DNA from: a virus
IMG/VR virus record: IMGVR_UViG_3300030099_003494
Span: 1-35,519 of that record
DNA length: 35,519 bases
Strand: one strand, 5' to 3'
Made by a program: the position numbers and the translations under genes. Numbering within the stretch: the first letter of the stretch is position 1; every line of letters starts with the position of its first letter. The notes beneath the pieces are model-generated. The model was not told where the DNA came from, searched no databases, and saw nothing but the letters and a program-made list of their open reading frames with translations. Below are positions 28,701-35,519 of this stretch, piece after piece.

Positions 28701-31700
28701 ATCTGCAGCCCACATTCTAACTTGTTCTTCACCAACAACTCTTGCTGTCCATGCACCTCTAAGAAGTATGAATGGTTTCCAAGCTCTATTCATATAGTTA
28801 TCTCCTAACTTAGATAACCAACCTTGAACTAATGCATTAGCATCTGCATCATCAGCAGATAAATCAAATCTTTTTCTTGCAGTTTTAACAGTCATTTTTA
28901 ACCAATCTGTTATACCTTTTTGGTCATTTGTTTGTAATTCAAATAATTCAGCAACTGGTTTTGCTAACATTTCTTCAAATTCAGAAACTTCAAATTCTCT
29001 TCCATCTTCTAAATCAACAGTTCTTCTTGCAGAAGTTACACTTGGTCTCTTTGAACTAGGTATTATTCTTGTCCAAAATTCTCTTGCTGGTGAAAACACT
29101 CTTAAAAATAATCTTGCATCTGGTAAAGGTAATGAACCTGATGCTAAATACTCTGAAATTAAATGTGCTGTAGGTCTTCCAACAACTGATTCTAATTCAT
29201 CAAAATTAGCACGTTTCATTAAAGTATTTGTAGCTGTTGTCAATACATCATCTTCTGTTGTTATGTCAGAAAAATAATTAAGTATTTGGTTTGGAGATAC
29301 TTTTGCATTTTTAAATACTTTAAATCCTGCTTTAGTATCAAAAGCATCTTGTGTTTTTGTAAATAAAGTTTTTAGTACAGGTGTTATTTTTGACGCATCT
29401 CCTGTTCTAGGACCAATAATATTTACAGTTGGATATTTTTTAATGAGTTCATGTATTTCTTGAACAAATTTATTATCTATTCTTTGTGCAGTATCAACTA
29501 TTACTAATGGTCTGTTACCTTGATACACGCCTTGCTCAGGTATTTTAGCTTGTGACCATTTACCCTTTCTTGCATAGTTTATTGCACCAGTAGTTCCTTT
29601 ACCTGCTGGATTAGTAACAGAATCTATTATTGCAATAGTTATATCTGCATCATCAATATTTTTTTGACTTCTTGCAACAAAATATTTATTAGCTGGCATC
29701 TTTTCATTTATATTTTTAGAAGTTAATCTATTTCTTTCACGTTGTAATGCCTCTAATTTTTTGACAGTAGAGTCATCATTAATATCATTAAGACGTGCTT
29801 GTAATTGTGTCTCATGTTTTGCAAGAGTTTGTTTTTCAGTATTGATTCTTTTTTGTAAATTTTTGTATGCTCTTTGATAACCAGGCATGTCAAAGCTATC
29901 ATATTGTAATATTTTATTTGGACCTTCTTCTACTAAGTTTGTTGCGTATCTAAGTATTGACGCTTTAGATTCTAATTCTAATCTTGCACCAATAGATAAT
30001 TCAGGAGCATCTCCATTCTTTATTCTTACATCTTCAGCATCTAATGCTTTTCTTGCAATGTAACCAGCTTGTAATTTATTTTGTATTTTTAAATCATCTC
30101 TAACTGGAGATAACTCTAATTCCTTATACGCTTTTTCTAATCCTTTTAATCTTGCTTTATCCTCAGCAACTTTTTGTTTTAATCTATTGTATGTTACAGT
30201 TGTAGCTCCTACTCTTTTATCTTTGAATATTGCTTCATTTTCAGTTCTTTTTATTGTTTCATCAATAAATCCAACTTGTCTTGCTGCATCATCTGTCAAT
30301 CCATAATCTATTAGCTCTGCTTCGTGAAGCCCATAACTACCTGTTTTAGTTTGTGCAGAGTCTCCAAAACCAGGAGTTCCTGTACCCCCTGTTTCTATAT
30401 CAAGTTCTTTTGCAACTCTTAATGCTTGTATTTCTGTACCTCTACCACCATTTGATATAACTTTTGCAGGTAAGATTTCTGCCTCTGCTAAATCTGTTGG
30501 TACTCTTTGTGCTGAATCAACTTTAGATAAAAAGTCATCTTTTATATCTTGTATGGTTCTTAATCTTCCAGACTTTTTAAAATTAGAGTTACTTATTATT
30601 TCATCAATAATATCTAAGGTTTGTTTCATGTTAAAAGAAACATTATCTAAATTATTTCTACCTTTATCTAATATGCTAATTTTTTGTAAGTTCCACGCTT
30701 CTTCGCCATATGCACCATAAAAATATTTATTAGCTTCATCGACACTAGCAACTAATTTACCAACTTGATTTACTACACCTCTAGGAATATTTACAGCTTC
30801 AAATTTATCCATAATGTGTCTAAGGACACCATTTTCACCACCATAAATATCTAACATCATATTTAATTTTTGTAGTGATGCAGGACTTCCATCAAGAGCT
30901 TGTATAACTTCATCATCCATAGCGTCAACTATTCTATCTAATGTACTTTTTGCAATATCATCATCAACTTTTGCAAACTTCATAAAATCTTTTAGTTCAA
31001 AAAATGTTCTATTCAAATCATCTGTTTGTATTCTTGGTGCAGGAAATACATTAAACAATCTTTCAAAAATACTATTTTTGCTATTTAACTTCATTGCAGT
31101 TTTAAATCCAACTGCTGAGACTTTATCACCATATACAAATTTTGCTGCAGCTTTTGACAATGTCCCATTAAATAATAATGATGTAGGGTCAAGCCTTTCC
31201 ATAGCATCAGCAGTAATGTCTTCAGCAGCATTAACAAGAATATTTTTTATTGCTTGTTTGTCTTTAGTATCTCTTAATCTCCTATAAAGTTTTGCTCCAC
31301 CTGCTGTTCTTGCTATTGTTTTATCTGAGATTTTTTTACCTTGTCCACCTAATAATATTTGTACTTCATCGTACGTATCTGCTTGAGCAAACAAATCTGC
31401 AATATCATCACCAGCTTTTGTTTCAAAATAAAACTCTCTAGCTTTTGGTATCTTAACTGTTTTCCTTACAACACTATCTATTAATCCACTTGCTTTTTTA
31501 GTTTCATTTAAATTAAAAGATTTTTTTATTGCACCTGCTTTTGCTAATGCACCACCAGCATAAGTTGCAGGGTCAGTAAGCACTGTATAAGCTCCATCAA
31601 TAATTCCTGATAATAAATTAAAAGATTTTGTTCCTGGTTCAAATACTTCAACAGCAGCTACACGACCAGGAGATAATTTTACAGTACCCTTTCTACCTCT

Positions 31701-32417
31701 ATAAGTACCTGCATGACCTTCTCTTGTATTCATTTCTAATTGTGTAATTGGTTTACCATAATATTCTTGTATGATTTGTTTTACTTCATCAGGATTTGCA
31801 CCTCTACCAACTAACTCTTTATATACTTCTGTATTTTCTGCAACTGTAGAATTACCAAAATATCCTTGACCTAAGTTTACTTTTCTTCCTGCACGTAATT
31901 CTTGGAAGGCTCTTGTAGCAACTGTAGGTCCTTGGTCTTTTAAAGATTGTACAAACTCATTTCTACCATTAGGGTCAAGTAATGGTACTAATGTGCCTAC
32001 ACCTGTAAAAGCAAGTAACGGATTCATTTTTCTTGCAGAATAATATTTCATACCTGCTTGTCCATATTTTTTTACAAACTGTGATGCAGATTCCATTCCA
32101 ACTACTGCACCTCTTATAGCACCTCTTCCTGCAGCCTTAACACCTTCCCACCATGATGTTTCTTTTTCTAAAAATCTTTCTACAATACTTGTAAATTCTG
32201 GTGAGTCTTTTGTTAATCCCATTAATGCACCTGCAACCTGCACGTCTTTTGGTAAAAAACCATAAGTCTTAGATATCTCAGACATGTTGTAAGGTATTGA
32301 TGGGTTGTTAGCAAAAAAATTATCTATTTGTTGTGCTTGTCCTAATAACTCATCTCTGTATAAATCATCCTGGTCTTCTTGCCAGGGTGCTACCCAGTTC
32401 CACCTAAAAGCTGTCAT
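25788..32417 (-). CDS. Giant internal virion protein with split SLOG-like domain, 2209 aa
   Basis: The largest gene in the window. An N-terminal Trp-rich part (FRWNWVAPWQED) precedes a mildly hydrophobic Ala/Gly-rich region (about 90-150). A SLOG/cpYpsA-type Rossmann signature follows in two parts: NGGRGTEIQALRVAKELDIE with GGTGTPGF (656-686) and DYGLTD (704-709), then, after a charged coiled-coil stretch of about 200 residues, ARSQKNIDDADITIAII (915-931), GKGTTGAINYA (939-949) and NRPLVIVDT (968-976). The remainder (1000-2209) is mainly helical with aromatic-rich segments. Its place between portal and capsid suggests an ejected core protein comparable in role to T7 gp16 or polyvalent proteins. 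It starts at an ATGA overlap. Confidence 0.7.
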   Translation of the reverse strand: MTAFRWNWVAPWQEDQDDLYRDELLGQAQQIDNFFANNPSIPYNMSEISKTYGFLPKDVQVAGALMGLTKDSPEFTSIVERFLEKETSWWEGVKAAGRGAIRGAVVGMESASQFVKKYGQAGMKYYSARKMNPLLAFTGVGTLVPLLDPNGRNEFVQSLKDQGPTVATRAFQELRAGRKVNLGQGYFGNSTVAENTEVYKELVGRGANPDEVKQIIQEYYGKPITQLEMNTREGHAGTYRGRKGTVKLSPGRVAAVEVFEPGTKSFNLLSGIIDGAYTVLTDPATYAGGALAKAGAIKKSFNLNETKKASGLIDSVVRKTVKIPKAREFYFETKAGDDIADLFAQADTYDEVQILLGGQGKKISDKTIARTAGGAKLYRRLRDTKDKQAIKNILVNAAEDITADAMERLDPTSLLFNGTLSKAAAKFVYGDKVSAVGFKTAMKLNSKNSIFERLFNVFPAPRIQTDDLNRTFFELKDFMKFAKVDDDIAKSTLDRIVDAMDDEVIQALDGSPASLQKLNMMLDIYGGENGVLRHIMDKFEAVNIPRGVVNQVGKLVASVDEANKYFYGAYGEEAWNLQKISILDKGRNNLDNVSFNMKQTLDIIDEIISNSNFKKSGRLRTIQDIKDDFLSKVDSAQRVPTDLAEAEILPAKVISNGGRGTEIQALRVAKELDIETGGTGTPGFGDSAQTKTGSYGLHEAELIDYGLTDDAARQVGFIDETIKRTENEAIFKDKRVGATTVTYNRLKQKVAEDKARLKGLEKAYKELELSPVRDDLKIQNKLQAGYIARKALDAEDVRIKNGDAPELSIGARLELESKASILRYATNLVEEGPNKILQYDSFDMPGYQRAYKNLQKRINTEKQTLAKHETQLQARLNDINDDSTVKKLEALQRERNRLTSKNINEKMPANKYFVARSQKNIDDADITIAIIDSVTNPAGKGTTGAINYARKGKWSQAKIPEQGVYQGNRPLVIVDTAQRIDNKFVQEIHELIKKYPTVNIIGPRTGDASKITPVLKTLFTKTQDAFDTKAGFKVFKNAKVSPNQILNYFSDITTEDDVLTTATNTLMKRANFDELESVVGRPTAHLISEYLASGSLPLPDARLFLRVFSPAREFWTRIIPSSKRPSVTSARRTVDLEDGREFEVSEFEEMLAKPVAELFELQTNDQKGITDWLKMTVKTARKRFDLSADDADANALVQGWLSKLGDNYMNRAWKPFILLRGAWTARVVGEEQVRMWAADLDNVFTHPLSAFAWILGKDRESVLRRVKGYENLDIDRTIQRGMFSIRDNEILADSIYHKASMSMSHNGILDGDKLKRTFAFKSVQKGEKGYHGAAVSEIFQLVDDPIAAEIATLKGGVDDVKAGLQNIKDRFWNKDGDLSSWRTALAYGSDEAGKYQKIKILNDRKWADDYIDSVAARVHYKTGGKYKVTEVKPDGTRVVFEDMEGMTRVRKSPQSEIEFELIETGDAELLEHISKGRNAIDDKAILVDIDGKTVAIGRKASIGNKKAYTKWLAKKDPYKSMHVMKKSVFDMDGERVSSYDAAIERLFSIVMSAPTNRLSRSPAFRQFYWRFIETNIAYFDDGLRQQIKQQAQASNLPKKFIKSLDTTGKVSADEGKLLRLADLDALDDTAKAYALAETQSLLYDLNRRHVVSDMLRLAFPFAEVYIEIMGTWSRLLNQKKFLATRKITRGIDGARKADLNNDDEGFFHTDAMTGEEMFFFPGSEFLTNWMFDGNRDSRTVKNPVTGEELAAPDAKINLKGYVSSLNMIVGNPAPGLGPLVGIPASKILPETELIDKVFFPYGRETKSALSPATYANALIPSWAKKAMSMGASDPDMQRGFANTYKDVIKMFVTTGLYDDTTPAKQARMLEEAKKTAMFLTAARTFIQFAAPTGAVIRYDIEVAPGGRLFVDPLQTKGDDPKHHFYGMSILTDAYYRILSKYGGDQVLATKEFVNQFGLDPTALLVSKSKEIKKRSYTDEGVKFGRDNEEILKIYPDVGYYLFPDNPLDEFSFVAWADSFADRDRVDLSEDEYVTAVRQAQGRLAYEYQRRLLFESGAHNNLTPERKYEILTDYRMALRQEYPGYGQTSTTAKAIDAESKRLQLIDMIQREGERTVTLPSGESLALKELPSMQGLVQYLEIRDSILAQIQRRDGPRATLKRQEYTYFREVLRRKAQELFSQFPDFYYVYDDILRFEVEEEFTDVFTPMEY

Positions 32418-32785
32418 TGAAATCGTTCAGATTCAGATTGTGCTGTCCCATCATTCATTAATGCTATAATTTCTTTACTCTGTAACACATTTGCCATTCT
32501 TCTTAATACCATGTCTGCATCATAAATAGGTTGCCCTGAAGCTGCCTTATATTGACTTGTAGATACATCTTCACCAGGATTATTGGTAGGTGTATCAAAT
32601 ATAGATTTACCTGGTTGTATAAATTGTCTTATTCTATTCATTCTTGGATTTGCAGGTTGTGCAGGTGTTTGATTTTCTTCTATAAACATTTCTGCACTAT
32701 TTTGCAGTTCATTTAATTCTTCACCTTGTCCATAGCTTTCAGATTCAAACTGTGCTTTATTAGTTTGTGGACTATATCTTGTCAT
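32414..32785 (-). CDS. Small hydrophilic virion-region protein, 123 aa
   Basis: Unknown family. Rich in Gln, Asn, Glu, Ser and Pro with few hydrophobic residues, so it is probably partly disordered. It contains one helix-prone segment near the end (YDADMVLRRMANVLQSKEIIALM). GGAG lies six bases before the ATG. The stop overlaps the start of the giant protein (ATGA). Such disordered small proteins next to giant ones may act as chaperones or packaging partners; position alone supports that idea. Confidence 0.55.
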   Translation of the reverse strand: MTRYSPQTNKAQFESESYGQGEELNELQNSAEMFIEENQTPAQPANPRMNRIRQFIQPGKSIFDTPTNNPGEDVSTSQYKAASGQPIYDADMVLRRMANVLQSKEIIALMNDGTAQSESERFQ

Positions 32786-33011
32786 TTAAATCTCCATAAT
32801 CAAAATCTTCTGGAACAACAAGTAAATCAATTCTTCCTAACTGTGGTATAAACGCAATAGTTATTGCATCAATAATAAAATTAGGTTTTTGTTGTTGACT
32901 CATTAGTCCTTCATTAAATGCATCTTCATACATTTCCCACATAGGTTGTTCTTCTACCGTGTAGTTATTTGCAATAATTTGTGCAAATGTAAAGTTTTCA
33001 TCATTAACCAA
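32772..33011 (-). CDS. Small acidic protein, 79 aa, TTG start
   Basis: Unknown family. The start is a TTG placed four bases after GGAGGA, a very strong ribosome site. The only in-frame ATGs are more than 20 residues further in. The protein is acidic with an N-terminal helical region (EEQPMWEMYEDAFNEGLM) and a hydrophobic stretch INFIIDAITIAFIPQLG-like in its middle (about 43-58), then an acidic tail. It overlaps both neighbours, the portal gene by eight bases. It may be a portal-associated protein. Confidence 0.55.
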   Translation of the reverse strand: MVNDENFTFAQIIANNYTVEEQPMWEMYEDAFNEGLMSQQQKPNFIIDAITIAFIPQLGRIDLLVVPEDFDYGDLNDKI

Positions 33012-34737
33012 TAGCTCCTCCTAACAATGCTGCAATATTAGGTGGTCCTTGTTGCTGAGGAGCTTGAGCCTGTTGTAAGACTTGTTGTTCCTCAGGACTA
33101 GGTTCTTCACCTTGTGTTGTAAAATACTTTTCTAATATATTACCCATGTTTTTTGGATTATTATATATTTCTACAACAGCCATCATTGCACCTTTATCAC
33201 CTTGCTGTGATTGTTGTAGCAACATAGAATATAAAATATCTTCTGTTTTTTGTTTTACAATTCTTTCATTTATCTGTGTAAGATTTTCTAAACCATCCAT
33301 TTCTTGTTGCATAGTTTCTTTATCAATTATTCCAGCTTGTAATAACTGCAAACCAGTAATAATTTTATTTGGAGCATCAAAAGAAGCCATAGCTCCATAC
33401 TTTCTTTTAGTAACAAAGTTACTATCTATATCAGTTGCAGGAGTATAGTTTTCAGCAAATGATGCACCTTTGTATGTACCACTAATAGGTTTTCTTTGTT
33501 TTCCAAATAATTTTTGGTCTAGCTCTAATCTTTTAGAATCAACTTCTTGTAAAGCATTTTCTAATATTGTGTGATACTCAGAAACCATTGCACCGACACC
33601 AGCTTCTAATTCTTCAAGTCCTCTACCTGTAACAAAAGAGTTTGGAGATATAGCATCATCTTGTACAGGATATCCAGCTACAACTCTAAGTTGTCTTTCT
33701 AATCTTCCTACAGATTCAAAGAGTTGATATGGTAAATTATTTACAGGTTTTACTACTTGTGAACCAGGAGATAAATAGTTTATAGAGTTTCTACCTTTTC
33801 TATACTGTCCTGACTCTAGCTCTCCAATAATGTTTGTTTCTGTAAATACTGCATCTTCCATAGCTATTACTGATAAAATATTTATTTTTGCCATAGAAGC
33901 CATAAGTCCTATGACTTGGTCAAATTGTCCTTGTAATTTATCAAAACTAAATCTTTTAGCAACAACAAATGCTGGACCAGATTGTAATGGATTAGGAACA
34001 AAATCTAATATTTTTCTTGAAGCAGGATGTAATATGTAAGTTCCTTCTAAATTCATATATTCAAGTATTACTTCACCACTTTCATTTGAATTTTCCCAGC
34101 TACCACTTTCTCCATAACCTTGATAAGAAATGTTTAGATACTCTTCTTGTTTATCTTTGTTTTCTGTTTCAAAATATGATTTAAGTTCTGGATACATCTG
34201 TATTAAATTCTTAACAGGAACTTTTTGAATAATTGCAAGTTCTTGTGGTTCTTGCATATTTCCATAATATCCAGGAAAACAATCATAAGGATTACGAAGT
34301 TCTGCACATGGATACATGTTTCCATTTGCATCTGGTTTCGATGTAATAACCCATACTGCGAACCCATATCCAGGAAGCCATCTAGCTACTTGTGGAAGTT
34401 GTAAATCTAGTCTTTGCATTTTATCAAATGCAGTAACGATTCTTTCTAATTTATCTTTCTTACCTTTATTTCTTTGACTATCTCTTGCATTTGTAATATG
34501 AACATCAAGTGTAGGTACTTTACCAATTTTTTGTGCAAGTCTATCTAAAGCAGATAATAATAAGTTTGGTGCTGGTAATGTGTAAGAATCCATACCATCC
34601 ATTCCTGGACCTAATAAATCTCTTATTCCATTTTCACCACCATTAAGAATGTTTCTGAATCTACTTCTATCTATAAGAGAATCATCATGCATCTTTTTAA
34701 GATTAGTTGCTCTATCTATAATCTGGTCAGGCGTCAC
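33004..34737 (-). CDS. Portal protein, 577 aa
   Basis: The length and layout suit the dodecameric portal through which DNA is packaged. An N-terminal helical part is followed by a wing domain with PTLDVHITNARDSQRNKGKK and PGYGFAVWVITSKPDANGN. The segment ELRNPYDCFPGYYG and a long stem/crown-type helix with FVTGRGLEELEAGVGAMVSEYH (about 375-400) are typical of portals next to a terminase gene. The C-terminus is Gln-rich. I choose the GTG at 34737, five bases after GGAG and following the terminase stop, over the ATG at 34758 (584 aa), which lacks a ribosome site and overlaps the terminase by 20 bases. The ATG remains possible. Confidence 0.8.
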   Translation of the reverse strand: MTPDQIIDRATNLKKMHDDSLIDRSRFRNILNGGENGIRDLLGPGMDGMDSYTLPAPNLLLSALDRLAQKIGKVPTLDVHITNARDSQRNKGKKDKLERIVTAFDKMQRLDLQLPQVARWLPGYGFAVWVITSKPDANGNMYPCAELRNPYDCFPGYYGNMQEPQELAIIQKVPVKNLIQMYPELKSYFETENKDKQEEYLNISYQGYGESGSWENSNESGEVILEYMNLEGTYILHPASRKILDFVPNPLQSGPAFVVAKRFSFDKLQGQFDQVIGLMASMAKINILSVIAMEDAVFTETNIIGELESGQYRKGRNSINYLSPGSQVVKPVNNLPYQLFESVGRLERQLRVVAGYPVQDDAISPNSFVTGRGLEELEAGVGAMVSEYHTILENALQEVDSKRLELDQKLFGKQRKPISGTYKGASFAENYTPATDIDSNFVTKRKYGAMASFDAPNKIITGLQLLQAGIIDKETMQQEMDGLENLTQINERIVKQKTEDILYSMLLQQSQQGDKGAMMAVVEIYNNPKNMGNILEKYFTTQGEEPSPEEQQVLQQAQAPQQQGPPNIAALLGGAIG

Positions 34738-34738
34738 A

Positions 34739-35519
34739 TTAACTCCATGGTATATCATTTAAGTCTAACATATTGTAACCTTCATAACTAGGAGTGTAAT
34801 CTAATCCCATATCTGCGTATGTTAGTTTTTGCAAGTTTCTAATAACTTTCATTGGAAACCAGCTTGCCATAACTATATCACTTTTATAAGAGTTTTTATT
34901 GCCTTTTGAAGCAAAATATGAAAGTTGTTTTGTATATGCAATACTCTTAGATTGTGCTTCTGGTGAACTAAAAGGTAAAACAATTTTATGTTCTGCAAAC
35001 ATTGGTGCTAAAGCTGTAACTCCAAATCTCTCATCCCATTTGTTTTTATGAGTTTCATGTCCTTCTAACTTTATTCCATGCATATTTGCAAACTGTTTTG
35101 TAGTTTCATCTTGGCGAATAGCTTTTTGAAAACCATTTTCTTCTATTACCCAATGATAACAGTTGTACATATCAAACCATTTTTTAATAAGGTTACGTGC
35201 TTCTTCAAGACCTCCACCTTGTTGATTCTCCATATCAACCATTTGTAACTTAATATCATCAACAGATGTTTCTACAGCCCATAAAAATCCTGCTTGATAT
35301 CCTGTAGCAGCAGGGTCAAGTCCTGCAACAAGGTATGCAGATTGCGGTATATTACCTAAATCAACATTATGGTCATAACATTCTTTTATAACTTCTGGAT
35401 TAAACAAAGATAAACCTTTTGCTTGTGCTTTATTAAGATATACCATCTCAAATCTTTGTACACCACCAGTAGTTTGTGCATCTCTTTTTCTATTCATAAG
35501 CCATCTAAAACTACGTTTA
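34739..35519 (-). CDS. Large terminase subunit, nuclease part (5' end outside window)
   Basis: The reading frame stays open to the window edge, so the N-terminal ATPase portion is missing. The visible part is the RNase-H-like nuclease domain: an Asp in YLVAGLDPAATG, a Glu in WVIEENGFQ and a late Asp in SDIVMASWF supply the three acidic metal ligands that cut DNA during packaging. Residues KNKWDERFGVTAL also match the family. The first in-frame Met is at 35497, but KRSFRWL precedes it, so it is not the real start. The gene is followed by the portal, as usual. The ATPase motifs cannot be checked here. Confidence 0.88.
   Translation of the reverse strand, partial: KRSFRWLMNRKRDAQTTGGVQRFEMVYLNKAQAKGLSLFNPEVIKECYDHNVDLGNIPQSAYLVAGLDPAATGYQAGFLWAVETSVDDIKLQMVDMENQQGGGLEEARNLIKKWFDMYNCYHWVIEENGFQKAIRQDETTKQFANMHGIKLEGHETHKNKWDERFGVTALAPMFAEHKIVLPFSSPEAQSKSIAYTKQLSYFASKGNKNSYKSDIVMASWFPMKVIRNLQKLTYADMGLDYTPSYEGYNMLDLNDIPWS

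Noticed and set aside
25788-32417. Tape-measure protein call for the giant gene
   Set aside because: It lies between portal and capsid rather than among tail genes and carries a Rossmann-type signature; no long hydrophobic tape-measure helices or chaperone frameshift genes are nearby.

Overview
The window is about 35.5 kb of a tailed-phage genome, AT-rich and densely packed. It has two convergent gene blocks that meet at about 9.1 kb: a plus-strand early/accessory block (278-9079) and a minus-strand virion and lysis block (35519-9126). There are no tRNAs, integrase, CRISPR array or insertion sequences that I can see. The gene types resemble uncultured marine phages: glycine-rich fibre proteins, a conserved minor structural protein starting MAHYAF, and a giant internal virion protein. 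Several features hint at an actinobacterial host, possibly of the low-GC marine kind: Thr-run/Val-Pro linkers in a secreted protein, a holin resembling the r1t type, and two promoters placed so that transcripts would be leaderless. This host call is inference only. With no recognisable sheath or tail tube and several large ejection-type proteins, a short-tailed virion is the best guess.

Plus-strand block. Positions 1-277 hold inverted repeats, a perfect 7-bp dyad and a promoter driving a 128-residue unknown protein, which ends at a strong terminator (729-766). A repeat-rich non-coding stretch (767-1050) leads to a double zinc-ribbon protein (1051-1497). Next comes a 477-base gap without a gene (1498-1974). 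It folds on the plus strand into a chain of long stems with G.U pairs and is the best candidate for something undescribed: a large ornate structured RNA. After it lies a tightly overlapping run of small genes, four of them with Cys pairs. The run leads into a MoxR-like AAA+ ATPase and a VWA-domain partner, and ends at a terminator (6535-6567). A second plus-strand operon begins at a likely leaderless promoter. It encodes a helical DNA-binding-type protein, a metallophosphoesterase, a putative ssDNA-annealing/binding protein with zinc ribbon and SSB-like tip, and small proteins.

Minus-strand block, in transcription order from the right edge: large terminase (cut by the window edge), portal, two small proteins, a 2209-residue internal protein carrying a split SLOG-like Rossmann domain, four further virion/ejection-type proteins (one with a peptidoglycan-binding-like repeat), a leader with candidate promoter, scaffold, major capsid protein, a hairpin attenuator, decoration/adaptor/tail proteins, a beta-propeller-like tail protein, fibre-type proteins including two tandem glycine-rich paralogues, and finally the lysis cassette. 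The lysis cassette has its own extended -10 promoter. It holds several small membrane proteins, a large secreted acidic protein, a DUF5675-like protein and a holin-like protein, but no canonical endolysin.
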